This document shows positions 15,442 to 24,038 of a stretch of 37,284 nucleotides of DNA, one piece after another (within the stretch, counting starts at the first letter, position 1; each line of letters begins with the position of its first letter). The translations under genes were made by a program, and so were the position numbers. The notes under the pieces are model-generated. The model was not told the DNA's origin and did not search any database. It worked only from the letters and a program-made list of their open reading frames with translations. The stretch comes from a virus, in the IMG/VR virus record IMGVR_UViG_3300042868_003806, positions 1 through 37,284 of that record. One strand, given 5' to 3'.

Positions 15442-17065
15442 AGATCGCTTTCCCTTTCTCGTAGTATTCTGGTTTGTTGTGGTTCTTTAGTTGTTCGTCT
15501 GGGTTGCCCCCTGCAAACATAGGGTTCTCGTGCCTAAACACCAAGTCCCTAGCTTCAATTATGCAATCATCGGCATAAGCTCTTTCTGTGAACTCGTTAT
15601 CGGAGTATATGCCGTCCGAATCTTGATAGCTTGGGTGGAACATATAACCCCCTTGCTTGCGTAGCCTCTTTTGCGTTAGGATAGCCATACAGAGCAGTTT
15701 GTCGGTTCGGAGGCCATCTGATACTGCCAGCACCCTTTCGGCCTCTAGGTTGTCGATCTTGCTCAAAATTAGGGCATCCCAGTATCTCGGTGGACTCCAA
15801 TCATCGCTCATTTGAATAATAACATCCCCCTTGGCTATTTTTGCCCCTTCGTTCCAAGCGTTCACAATCCCCCCCGGATTAACTCGCTTCCCATCGTGCG
15901 GGGTATAATCAACCGCTTCATCGTGGTCAACCATAAACAACCACTCAATCGCTAGGGGTTCTTTTGCTAAAGCCAGCCATTGCATCTTTCTTGAGAAAGC
16001 TATGTGAGGTCTGCCCCTTGTGGCGTGAACCACGCTGATCTTTGGCTTAGGATACATATTTGCCAGCTTTTGTGCCTCCTCCTTTTGGCCGTAGCAAACC
16101 GAGGCCATCCGGTATCCATCGAGGGCTTGCCAGTCATAAATTGCGTGAACTTGATTCCAGTAGTGAAGGTTGGGTTTGGGCATCGCCATACAAGCCCGAC
16201 CAGCGTGCCAAGCCTTCGGCCAATCCCCTCGTGCCGAGTATTCTGCCATCAAATAAAAGTAAGCCTCTCTGCGGATAGGATTCACCGCAATCGCTTCCCC
16301 CAGATATCTCATTCTTTTTTCTGTGGGGGAACATCTGCCTAGATTGCAAAGCAGTTCATATTTTAGGGTTTCGTCTAGGTCTGGGAATACTAACGCCCTC
16401 TCACCAACCTCCACCGCCTTGTCCACTTGTCCCCTCAAGAAAAACTCTTGGTGTTGGTAGTAAAGGTTGAAGGGGGTGGAGAGAAGCTCATCGGCTAGGA
16501 TGCGATGATTGCGGTCTGCGGAATCTGCCTTGCTAGTGATCGGCCTATGGATTCGGAAGATTTTATCTATGGCAAGGAGCTTGTTCTTGTCGTTTGGCTC
16601 AAGGGCTTCGTGAACTCTGTTCCTCCACCTCCCGCACCCCTTCCTCAAGGCCATCTCCCTAATAGGATTCAGCCCAGCATTTTCTACCAGATATCGAAAG
16701 CAAACAATTTCAGCCCCTACTTTTTCTGCTTGTTCTAGCCCCTCCTCCAAAACCTTCTCCCCATCCTCTGCCATTACATCATCAGCATCTACCCAGATAG
16801 ACCACTCGTTCTTACAAGCATCGAGGGCTGTATTTCTAGCAGTTGCAAAATCGTCTATGTGAGGCCAGTCAGTTTTCTTATTCTTGTAATGAATGACTTT
16901 AGCCCCAAGCGAAAGGGCGATCTCCTCTGTCTTGTCTGGCGTAGCTGACCCCCCAGCCATACAAACAATAATTTCCTCTGCGATGGGCTTAAACGATTCA
17001 ATGACTCGCTTAATGTGGGCTTCTTCATTTCCAGCGATTAGGTAAAGGGATACAGGGATTTTCAT
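15410..17065 (-). CDS. Two-domain glycosyltransferase (GT2-like, 551 aa)
   Basis: The first GT-A domain spans about residues 1-200, with the nucleotide-sugar start (VSLYLIAGNEEAHIKRVIESF) and the metal motif WVDADD at 91-96. A helical, TPR-like linker covers about 200-335 (repeated R-x-A-x-x-Y/L patterns). A second transferase-like domain begins at 341 (PKISVVHATRGRP) with VDHDEAVD near 379-386 and IIQMSDDW further on. Such double-GT proteins with TPR linkers can glycosylate proteins or build surface glycans. It is the first gene after the strong terminator at 17101-17137, so the cassette probably has its own promoter or is reached by readthrough. Confidence 0.75.
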   Translation of the reverse strand: MKIPVSLYLIAGNEEAHIKRVIESFKPIAEEIIVCMAGGSATPDKTEEIALSLGAKVIHYKNKKTDWPHIDDFATARNTALDACKNEWSIWVDADDVMAEDGEKVLEEGLEQAEKVGAEIVCFRYLVENAGLNPIREMALRKGCGRWRNRVHEALEPNDKNKLLAIDKIFRIHRPITSKADSADRNHRILADELLSTPFNLYYQHQEFFLRGQVDKAVEVGERALVFPDLDETLKYELLCNLGRCSPTEKRMRYLGEAIAVNPIRREAYFYLMAEYSARGDWPKAWHAGRACMAMPKPNLHYWNQVHAIYDWQALDGYRMASVCYGQKEEAQKLANMYPKPKISVVHATRGRPHIAFSRKMQWLALAKEPLAIEWLFMVDHDEAVDYTPHDGKRVNPGGIVNAWNEGAKIAKGDVIIQMSDDWSPPRYWDALILSKIDNLEAERVLAVSDGLRTDKLLCMAILTQKRLRKQGGYMFHPSYQDSDGIYSDNEFTERAYADDCIIEARDLVFRHENPMFAGGNPDEQLKNHNKPEYYEKGKAIYEKRKANNWV

Positions 17066-17100
17066 TGAGACTAGGATTTCTAGTTATTGGAGGATGTCAA

Positions 17101-17137
17101 TTAAAAGAAAAGGGGGGAGAGCTTTCGCCCTCCCCCC
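17101..17137 (-). terminator. Intrinsic terminator after the major capsid gene
   Basis: On the minus strand an 11-bp GC-rich stem (six C-G pairs, T-A, C-G, one mismatch, then two more pairs; 17137-17112) closes a four-base loop. The T-tract TTTTCTTTTAA (17111-17101) follows at once. It lies 28 bases after the capsid stop and just ahead of the sugar cassette. It would separate very abundant capsid mRNA from the downstream genes. Confidence 0.85.
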
Positions 17138-17164
17138 ATTCCTTATGAAACAACCAACAATTCT

Positions 17165-18130
17165 TTAGGCGAAGTTGGTGGTGATACGAACCGCCGCATT
17201 GGGGTCAATCACGACCTCATCGGTGTTCATACGCACACGCAACACTTGGCTACGGCGAGCTTCGTCACGATAGCTTTCGGAGACGAAACCACCAGCCGAG
17301 TCACCCGACCAGACCAAGGTGCGCCCGATACCACCAGCGGTGAACTCACCACCAGCAATCTGACCCACAACAATCTTGGTATCTGGAACAACGAATGAAC
17401 CAGAGTAGGCTTTGTTCTTACCAGCAGAGTTGATCGCCGCACGGCCAACGAGGAGGTTCTGAACTCCCAGAGCCGCCGCGATTTCAGATTCGCTCAACAA
17501 CCTTGCACCAGTATTCGAGATAACTCCGAAAAACTGATTCTGTAGGAGGGTAGAGCGACGAATCAACTCAAACACATTGGCAGACATCGCAACGCAATTC
17601 GGTTCGTAACCATACTGGTTAAGAGCCAATTTGGCCGCCGCCACATCACGAGCCACATCAATCGTGGTGATATTCGCTTGGGTGTAGGCAACTGCACGAG
17701 TCTGGTCAGCGATGGTGAAGGGAGTCGTTGCATTCCAGAGAAGATCGGAAACCCGCTTCTCGTGGGAGAGCTTCAACTGGCGGAGCAAGAACTTCGCAGT
17801 TTCGCTTTCATACGAAAAAAAACGCGAAAGGTCTGCCACGCTACTATCGTCTAACAATTCCTCAAGGCCGAATTCGTCCGTGCTGTAATTTGCAGAACTG
17901 AAGGAACGAATTCCTCTTGAATACCCCGAACCAGCATCACGAGCCGTTGCATTGTTGCTTAACAACTCTGCACCAGCCAGTTGAACTTTGAGGTATGTTC
18001 CCGCCTTCGCATCAACATTCTGCAAGGGGAGGAGTTGCGCTCCGATCAAACCGATGTCGGCTTGAGGGGCTTCAATGAGGGCTTGGTTTAAGTCAGCCCG
18101 GATGGTTGAACCGCCGCTAATGTAACTCAT
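17165..18130 (-). CDS. Major capsid protein (321 aa)
   Basis: Gene order (portal, protease/scaffold, decoration-like protein, this gene) and size fit the major head protein. The sequence shows features common in lambda gpE and HK97-like capsid proteins: a region rich in acidic and Ser residues that could be the E-loop (about 80-105, ANYSTDEFGLEELLDDSSVADLSRFF), a long helix (SETAKFLLRQLKLSHEKRVSDLLWN), and a C-terminal strand pattern with SESYRDEARRSQVLRVRMNTDEVVIDPNAAVRI. The last is characteristic of capsid C-termini. No cleavage site is evident. Start ATG at 18130. Confidence 0.85.
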   Translation of the reverse strand: MSYISGGSTIRADLNQALIEAPQADIGLIGAQLLPLQNVDAKAGTYLKVQLAGAELLSNNATARDAGSGYSRGIRSFSSANYSTDEFGLEELLDDSSVADLSRFFSYESETAKFLLRQLKLSHEKRVSDLLWNATTPFTIADQTRAVAYTQANITTIDVARDVAAAKLALNQYGYEPNCVAMSANVFELIRRSTLLQNQFFGVISNTGARLLSESEIAAALGVQNLLVGRAAINSAGKNKAYSGSFVVPDTKIVVGQIAGGEFTAGGIGRTLVWSGDSAGGFVSESYRDEARRSQVLRVRMNTDEVVIDPNAAVRITTNFA

Positions 18131-18158
18131 TTTTTATATTCTTTCTTGGTTAGTTAAA

Positions 18159-18518
18159 TTACTGGGTTAAGGGAACTGCGACTTCGATTACCGCATCAGC
18201 AAGAGCAGTTTCGAGGGCAACTCCGACAACGCCGACATTGGCCGCCGCCGTAGTCACAAGGCCAGAACCAGTCGTAGCAACAAGGTTGCCAGCGGTGATT
18301 CCGTACTCGGAGGTTGCAAAAAAGGTTGGGTAGAACAGCTTGACTGCGCCGTTGTCGCCAGCCGCCACATCAGCGATGGTCGAGCCAACGCAACGAGCAG
18401 AACCGGAAACAGCCGCACGAGCCGTGCCGTCCGTGTGAACCTCAACGAATCGGTAGGCCGAGATCGCCGAGGCAAAGTTAAAGGTGCGAACTGCACCACC
18501 GTCAATGTTTGTTGCCAT
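18159..18518 (-). CDS. Head decoration-like protein (119 aa)
   Basis: A small Ala/Thr/Val-rich beta protein (FVEVHTDGTARAAVSGSARCVGSTIADVAAGDNGAVKLF) directly upstream of the capsid gene. It has the same slot and character as lambda gpD or DUF2190-type decoration proteins. An AAGGAT ribosome site precedes ATG at 18518. It may stabilise the capsid after expansion and could be one acceptor for the virus-encoded glycosyltransferases; the latter is speculative. Confidence 0.7.
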   Translation of the reverse strand: MATNIDGGAVRTFNFASAISAYRFVEVHTDGTARAAVSGSARCVGSTIADVAAGDNGAVKLFYPTFFATSEYGITAGNLVATTGSGLVTTAAANVGVVGVALETALADAVIEVAVPLTQ

Positions 18519-18535
18519 TTTAGTATTATCCTTCT

Positions 18536-18943
18536 TTAGAGTTTGGTGATACCACGAGACAGAGCCTCGGAGTATTCTTTGGGGTTGGAGAGCATCACGG
18601 CTTTCATGGCCTTGAGCTTGCTTGTTCCGTAGTCGCTATGGGCGGCCACGAGAGCTTCAAAAGTTTTGGGTTCTTCCTTTTTCTCGGAAGGGACTTCGAT
18701 TGAAGGGGAGGCGGGGATGGGCTTAATGCCGAACTCGGTCAGAACTTTCTTCACAACCTCGCTCATCTCTTCCTTAGTCTCCTCTTTCTCATCTTCATCT
18801 TCTTTTTCGATGACGATCTTGGGAGCTTCCTCAGACTTCATCTCCTCTTTCTTTTCCTCATCCTTGGGTTTCAACGCCTCTTCCAAGGCGGCGAGACGAA
18901 CTTTTACTTCGTCCATATCTTTTTTGTAATCTGTGTTTTCCAT
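18536..18943 (-). CDS. Nested scaffold protein (internal start, 135 aa)
   Basis: An in-frame ATG at 18943 (MENTDYKKDMDEVKVRLAALEE) is preceded by a good ribosome site, AAAAAGGAC, about nine bases upstream, which is rarely found by chance inside a gene. It would yield only the acidic coiled-coil and C-terminal part, matching how lambda Nu3 is made from inside gene C. The product would guide capsid assembly and then be removed by the protease. Confidence 0.65.
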   Translation of the reverse strand: MENTDYKKDMDEVKVRLAALEEALKPKDEEKKEEMKSEEAPKIVIEKEDEDEKEETKEEMSEVVKKVLTEFGIKPIPASPSIEVPSEKKEEPKTFEALVAAHSDYGTSKLKAMKAVMLSNPKEYSEALSRGITKL

Positions 18944-19612
18944 ATTTGATTTGTCCTTTTTGTCAAGTGGAGCTTCCTCCACGGCTTCTTTGGCTACGGC
19001 TGGGATGCTCTTGCCTCCCTGCACATAACCGAGTTTTTCCATAAACTTCACCATCTCCTCGAATAATCCATTCGTGGCGGCTGGGCTGGAAACTAAATCA
19101 GCAGAGGCGATGCTCTGGGGTCGAATGTAATCCTTGCCGTTGATGGTCTCGGACTCATTCACAAAGGCTAGGGAAACGCCGAACTGGTCGGGGGCTTCGG
19201 ATGCCATCTCTTTGATTAGGCCATAGTGGGGGGAGTTGCGAAGTAGGCGAAGGTCGGCAACCAGCTTGTCTCCCTCAATGCGGGGGTTTCTGGCGAACCC
19301 GCAAACTGCCTCCAAACCAGAGCCGTGATTCATCTTAATTTTCACGCCATTCTTGGCTTTCTGCATAATTTTTAGGGCGGTCTCTAGGCTTGTTTTATCC
19401 ACGAAAAGGTCGTGTCCTTTGGCCTCTCCCACCTCCAAAATGCTTACCCCGCCTAGTTCCATTTCCTCCATCTCCTCGTCTCGGTATGTCGAATAGGCTA
19501 CGGCTGAACGCTGGCTTTCGTCTGGAAAATCGCTTACAGCTTGCTCGTCTCCCATAAAGCGGGAAACAAAGTCTTGCTCTGATTCGTCTGCGGAGGGTAG
19601 GGGTAAAGGCAT
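18536..19612 (-). CDS. Prohead protease with scaffold domain (358 aa)
   Basis: Three parts are visible. Residues 1-45 (PSADESEQDFVSRFMGD...FPDESQRSAVAYS) form a short domain often found at the start of phage head proteases. About 60-195 carry a protease-like region with candidate catalytic His in KMNHG and Ser in FGVSLAF. About 225-358 are an acidic, coiled scaffold (many E/K runs such as KPKDEEKKEEMKSEEAPK). The arrangement mirrors lambda C/Nu3. A palindrome AGGCATAAATGCCT covers the start codon. The exact catalytic triad is not certain. Confidence 0.75.
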   Translation of the reverse strand: MPLPLPSADESEQDFVSRFMGDEQAVSDFPDESQRSAVAYSTYRDEEMEEMELGGVSILEVGEAKGHDLFVDKTSLETALKIMQKAKNGVKIKMNHGSGLEAVCGFARNPRIEGDKLVADLRLLRNSPHYGLIKEMASEAPDQFGVSLAFVNESETINGKDYIRPQSIASADLVSSPAATNGLFEEMVKFMEKLGYVQGGKSIPAVAKEAVEEAPLDKKDKSNMENTDYKKDMDEVKVRLAALEEALKPKDEEKKEEMKSEEAPKIVIEKEDEDEKEETKEEMSEVVKKVLTEFGIKPIPASPSIEVPSEKKEEPKTFEALVAAHSDYGTSKLKAMKAVMLSNPKEYSEALSRGITKL

Positions 19613-19628
19613 AAATGCCTAGATTATG

Positions 19629-22031
19629 TCAAAGGAGATCGCCGTCTGCCTTGCGGTAGGAGTCTTTGACCTCTCCCCCACCGGCCATCTTTAGAAACTT
19701 ATTGACCCTAGCCATCGCCCAAGCGTTGCGTGAGTTGGGTTTGCCCCCGCTGATAGTGGGTCGGAAGCTGGTCGAGAACGCACCCGCACCCCTACGAAAC
19801 ACTTTCTTCAATGCTCCAAGGGTAGGGGCTTTCCTTGAGGGGTGCTTGTCCTTGAACTCGGCAATCTTGTTTTTCAATGCCTTCTCGTTCTCGGCTGAAA
19901 TCTCTATGTCACCAGCTTTGCTTCTGGTCGATGCCGTGCCTTCTGGGTTCTCCTTTGAGCCTTTGATTCGTTCTTTTGGAGGGGCTGGGGTTTGGCTTAC
20001 TGGTCGGGCTAGTTCTTTGTTATCCCTAGCCTCCATCTGTCCAACCACTTTCCTTGCCCAAGCATATCCAGCATCGCCACCCCATCCGTGCCACGCTTGC
20101 CATCCCTTGCCTTGCTCGTCCCAAGTGCTTCCCTTCTTATCGACTTCGTGCCTATCGAAAAAGGCTTTCATTCTGCGAATTGTGTCGGGCGACATCTTAA
20201 CCCCATTTTGTAAATCCCTCGCCCTAGCTATGCCTACTGGGGTCATTCCTCTTTGGCTAGATGGTTTGCCTTCCCGCACATCCAAGGCTCTTTTGGCGGC
20301 ATCCCTAGCTCCTTCTGGGGGCGTAAAATCAATCCCATCGTACTTGCCCAACTCAATACCACCCATCATTCCCTCAATCAGCATCTTAATGGATGCAGGG
20401 TCTAACTTTGCTAACGCCTCTTCAGTATCTTTTTTTTTAACTTCTAACTCCTCGGAGGATGGGTCAATCGGGTCTTCTGGAATGGGTTTTTGATCTCCCC
20501 CTATATCCTCATCACTTTCTGGGCTATCCTTAGCGGGGATAATCGGACTAATCGAGGGTGCTTCGGGTTTGGTCTGGGTGGGTTTCGGCGGAACAATGTC
20601 GGAAATCGTCTCTGGGTCTACGCCGTACTTCTCGGACAAATCCTTAATCAGCTTCGCCTCAATCGCCCTCTGCCTCATAGAGCTTTCAAAGTCTTGGCCT
20701 CGCTCGGCGTAGATGTCGGCGGCGGTGCGTAGGCCAGTTTTGAACTCGGAAATTGCGGAAGCGGACTCTCTGCCTAAATCAATAGAGACATTAGCCCCGA
20801 AATTGAAAATGCCTCTGGTCGTTCTGCTTCCAACATTCCTCTCAATCAATCCCCTTGCAACTCCATCAGCAATCACGATGTTCTTAATAGGGCGAAGCAC
20901 TTTATCATCTAGGAGCTTCTGGTATCTGCGGAAGGTTCGCCCTGCTTGTTGCATCTCAAGGCGGGCTGTCGGGCCACTCATAGCGGAAGGGTCTACGGCG
21001 AAGCTGTAAGGGATGCCAAGGCCAAGGCAAATGTTCCTTAATAGAATTTTGTGGAACTCGGCGAACGCTCCACTTGGTCGGCTCGGCCCATCTGGGAACA
21101 CAATGTCCTCACCCGGTTCTAGGTAGGAGATTTTGCCAGACTCAATCGCCTCTAGCTTAATCGTGTTGCCATTGAGATCTTCATCGTTTGTGAGGCTCGA
21201 CAAGTCAGAAGCATTGTTGTTGTTTCGCTTCACAATGCCAGCTTGTGAGCTTGCGTTCTTTGCGGCCATCTTCTCGAAATTAATTATATCGTATATGTCT
21301 TGTGCATCATTGATTGCGGTATGGAAAGCGGAGATTCCTCGGTACTGGTCAATGCGGAGTGGGTCGAATAAGTGGAAAGCTTGGCTTGAGGGGATAGTTG
21401 TCTGGTAGGTGTAGAAATCCCCGATGCTTCGGTTGTAAATATCGTAGGCACTTGGAGCACCAGTATCTCGATCAATATGGATTCCACCAATCAAGTCTAG
21501 GCTTGTATAAACCTTGAATGGGTCTCCCAACCTATCTGCCTCAATGCCTTGAATCTTTAGGTTGCCGTCCTTATCTCGAACTAAAACGAAAAGGAAGTCA
21601 CCATCTCGGAGCATCGACATCATCGCCACTTGCATAAGAGTTGAGCCAGTATGCCTTGTGGTTAGGTCGCACTTATCCCACCATTCTGCCCAATATGCCT
21701 CGACCTCTGTATTGACTTCGGGGTTCTCGGTTCGGGCTTGGTAGGAGATGTTTGCGGCGGTATGGCTGGCGAACTTCATTAGAATGGAGCGAACAAGGCC
21801 AACATTCTCTGCCAAGTCCCTCGCTCTTTTCATCAATTCTACTCGGTCGTAATTGGAACGATAATCTTCCGCACCAGAAAGCGAACTTGGCCCCTTTCTT
21901 TCCCTTGTATATTTAACTGCATCGTAAGAGAAATTGACGAGCTTTTGCCGTGCAATCATTCGATTAACTGCCCCTTGCGGGTTCAGAAAAGCAACGGCTT
22001 TATCTATTAAGTTTAGCTGTGCTTTTTTCAC
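19629..22031 (-). CDS. Portal protein, gpB family, with C-terminal extensions (800 aa)
   Basis: Residues ~1-480 match the lambda-type portal: an N-terminal helical region, RSNYDRVELMKRARDLAENVGLVRSIL, a beta region (MLRDGDFLFVLVRDKDGNLKIQGIEADRLGDP), and a GISAFHTAINDAQDIYDI helix. The remaining ~300 residues exceed the usual ~530-residue length. They hold an acidic linker and two small domains: EGARDAAKRALD...TPVGIARARDLQNGVKMSPDTIRRM...WGGDAGYAWARKV (about 580-670) and PTLGALKKVFRRGAGAFS...NAWAMARVNKFL (about 740-785). The gene starts with GTG overlapping the gpW stop (GTGA). Confidence 0.85.
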   Translation of the reverse strand: MKKAQLNLIDKAVAFLNPQGAVNRMIARQKLVNFSYDAVKYTRERKGPSSLSGAEDYRSNYDRVELMKRARDLAENVGLVRSILMKFASHTAANISYQARTENPEVNTEVEAYWAEWWDKCDLTTRHTGSTLMQVAMMSMLRDGDFLFVLVRDKDGNLKIQGIEADRLGDPFKVYTSLDLIGGIHIDRDTGAPSAYDIYNRSIGDFYTYQTTIPSSQAFHLFDPLRIDQYRGISAFHTAINDAQDIYDIINFEKMAAKNASSQAGIVKRNNNNASDLSSLTNDEDLNGNTIKLEAIESGKISYLEPGEDIVFPDGPSRPSGAFAEFHKILLRNICLGLGIPYSFAVDPSAMSGPTARLEMQQAGRTFRRYQKLLDDKVLRPIKNIVIADGVARGLIERNVGSRTTRGIFNFGANVSIDLGRESASAISEFKTGLRTAADIYAERGQDFESSMRQRAIEAKLIKDLSEKYGVDPETISDIVPPKPTQTKPEAPSISPIIPAKDSPESDEDIGGDQKPIPEDPIDPSSEELEVKKKDTEEALAKLDPASIKMLIEGMMGGIELGKYDGIDFTPPEGARDAAKRALDVREGKPSSQRGMTPVGIARARDLQNGVKMSPDTIRRMKAFFDRHEVDKKGSTWDEQGKGWQAWHGWGGDAGYAWARKVVGQMEARDNKELARPVSQTPAPPKERIKGSKENPEGTASTRSKAGDIEISAENEKALKNKIAEFKDKHPSRKAPTLGALKKVFRRGAGAFSTSFRPTISGGKPNSRNAWAMARVNKFLKMAGGGEVKDSYRKADGDLL

Positions 22032-22261
22032 GAGAACTTTGCGTAGGTTGTGCGGATGCGAGTACCATTGGCCGACTCAATGGCTAGGGTTAGTTCCGCA
22101 ATCGTATCTCTCACCTCACCGAGATTCGCTCTTGAAAACGAACGACCAGCTATCGAATAGCTTGAACCCGCCACCGCTATCGCCTCCAAACAAGTAATAT
22201 ACTTATCACGCAAGGAAGTTAGGGTAGCAAGGGGTAGCCCAATGAAATCACCCTTCGCCAT
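22028..22261 (-). CDS. gpW-like head-tail joining protein (77 aa)
   Basis: A small protein located between the large terminase and portal exactly as in lambda (A, W, B). The sequence (LATLTSLRDKYITCLEAIAVAGSSYSIAGRSFSRANLGEVRDTIAELTLAIES) shows the gpW pattern of an N-terminal helix, a short beta hairpin with G-R-x-F/Y, and a C-terminal helix. Start taken as ATG 22261; a GTG at 22273 is an alternative. It overlaps both neighbours. Role: attaches to the portal vertex after DNA packaging so that tails can join. Confidence 0.85.
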   Translation of the reverse strand: MAKGDFIGLPLATLTSLRDKYITCLEAIAVAGSSYSIAGRSFSRANLGEVRDTIAELTLAIESANGTRIRTTYAKFS

Positions 22262-24038
22262 TATCAAACTCACTTTCTGTCAAACTTGCGGGGGAGACTT
22301 TCAAACGCCCATACAAGGCCGCACCCACGATGTTCATACACTCGCAATCCATTAAGTGATTATGCTTTCCGACTTGCTTCCATACAAGCCTTTCCCTTCC
22401 AGTCATAGGATTTTTTACCCGCACCTTCACCTCTGCCTCGATATGAACTCGCCAAACATCGGGGGTATCCAATGCGATGTAGCCGGGTTCTTTTATTAGG
22501 TTGGAGAGGATGTCTTTGATGGATGGGTTCGACCACCGCCAAACTGGGCAGAACTTCCACTTCCACCCAGCCTTCGATTGCACCGCCTTACCGCTAAATG
22601 GGTCTCCATTTGCGATTCTTGCAAAAGGCCGTTGCAGTTTTTGCTCCCCCACAATTTCGGAGAAGCTAGTGCGGTCTGAACCGACTAAAGCCATCCAGCC
22701 ATTCTTACAACAATTATAATAAACATCTCTGGTCTGATCGCCCGAATCGCAGAAAACGCACTTGGATTCTACCCCAAACTCCTCGGCCTTGGCTTGGATG
22801 TCTCCCCAAGTTTCAAGCCTTCCAGCCCACACAAGCCTCGATCTTCCCTCAATGTCCCAAGCCCGAACAACGCACCAAGCGTGGAAGCCCCCAGCCTCTT
22901 GAATATCACAAGCCATAATCAGCTTCTCATTCACCCTGACCTCGCCCATCTTGTAGTCGCCAGCCACAATCTCCATCTTCTCCGACTCGTGTTCCATCCA
23001 AGGCTCGGCTAGAACTCGGTTCACGAAGTCCTGAAGGCCGATGATTCCATTGTGCTTATCTTGCAGAAACTTAACTGCCAAACTGCCGAAGCTAACCCAA
23101 GGGGCATAGAGGCCGTTCAAGTGGTAGGAGCGTCTAGCTGGTTCGCCCTTTAGGTTGGTTGCCCTCCACTCGCCCTCTCTTAACATCTTGGTTTTCTGTC
23201 CGTCCGTAATCTTTTCTTTGCACTCCTCGCACTCGTAGTAGGTCGAGGATTTCACCAGCTTAAAATCATAAACCCCATCCTCAATCTTGGCCGCCTCGTC
23301 CCACTTCACTTGCCCCCAGACCAGTTTCTGCTTATGCCCACAATGCGGACAAGGCACGAAGTAGAAACGCATATCCCCTTTTTGCCACTCGCTCCAAATG
23401 ATTGAGTCGGCAGTTGTCGGGGTGCTGGTTGCTATGATGAGGTGGTTTGGATAGGTGCTGACTCTTGCCTCTGCTAATTGAACTGGGTTCGCCTCTCGCC
23501 CCGAACCCGCTTGCTCTGGGAACTTGTCGACCTCATCCATACAGAGCAACGCAATCGAGCGACTGGAAAGAGCAGAGGGACTAGTGCCAGCCCACCAGAC
23601 CGAGCATCGTTTGAAGTGCTGTTCGAGTATCTTTATTTTATCGGTATTATCGGGCTTTTCTTTGGCTAGGGCTGGGCAATCGTCAATCATTGGAAGCCAG
23701 CGGGTTTCCGTGAACGATCTAGCTAAATGCTCGCTAGGCATCACCCACAAGGCGGGGCAAGGTCGCTCTGCTATTCGGTACGCTAGGCCAGCCAGAATCG
23801 TTGTGGTCTTGCTTGTTTGTGCCCCCCATACCAGCACCACCCTACGAATCGAGTCATCGCCAAAAGCCTCTAGTGGTTCACGGACATAGGGCGTGAGCGT
23901 TGTCGAATACGCACCGGGTATGTTCGTAACTCTTGCCGAAAGCGTTAAGTTTTTCTCTGCCCACTCTGGGATTGAGAGTTGTTCCCTTGGCTCAAACAAG
24001 AGGCGAGCGAAGTTCTTGGCCTCATCGATCTGGTTCAT
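22248..24038 (-). CDS. Terminase large subunit, GpA family (596 aa)
   Basis: Start chosen at ATG 24038 (MNQIDEAKNF) because it overlaps the HNH stop as ATGA. The ATPase domain shows VVLVWGAQTSKTT (Walker A-like, residues 67-79) and ALLCMDEVD (Walker B, 163-171). Two C-x-x-C pairs at 230-233 and 270-273 form a zinc-ribbon region common to GpA proteins. The nuclease region has acidic residues in IMACDIQEAG and VFCDSGDQT. GpA-type enzymes cut concatemers at cos sites, so the virion DNA may have cohesive ends. It acts with the small subunit at 24533-25132. Confidence 0.9.
   Translation of the reverse strand: MNQIDEAKNFARLLFEPREQLSIPEWAEKNLTLSARVTNIPGAYSTTLTPYVREPLEAFGDDSIRRVVLVWGAQTSKTTTILAGLAYRIAERPCPALWVMPSEHLARSFTETRWLPMIDDCPALAKEKPDNTDKIKILEQHFKRCSVWWAGTSPSALSSRSIALLCMDEVDKFPEQAGSGREANPVQLAEARVSTYPNHLIIATSTPTTADSIIWSEWQKGDMRFYFVPCPHCGHKQKLVWGQVKWDEAAKIEDGVYDFKLVKSSTYYECEECKEKITDGQKTKMLREGEWRATNLKGEPARRSYHLNGLYAPWVSFGSLAVKFLQDKHNGIIGLQDFVNRVLAEPWMEHESEKMEIVAGDYKMGEVRVNEKLIMACDIQEAGGFHAWCVVRAWDIEGRSRLVWAGRLETWGDIQAKAEEFGVESKCVFCDSGDQTRDVYYNCCKNGWMALVGSDRTSFSEIVGEQKLQRPFARIANGDPFSGKAVQSKAGWKWKFCPVWRWSNPSIKDILSNLIKEPGYIALDTPDVWRVHIEAEVKVRVKNPMTGRERLVWKQVGKHNHLMDCECMNIVGAALYGRLKVSPASLTESEFDNGEG

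Noticed and set aside
17091-17100. TTGACA boxes as sigma-70 promoters (also near 8950, 13163, 19626 and 4070)
   Set aside because: Most overlap or directly follow stop codons, and no suitable -10 box lies 16-18 bases downstream. They look like a by-product of stop codons in a common context.
19666-20493. 275-residue open frame on the plus strand
   Set aside because: It is fully antisense to the portal C-terminus, with no plausible domain, and isolated from other plus-strand genes.
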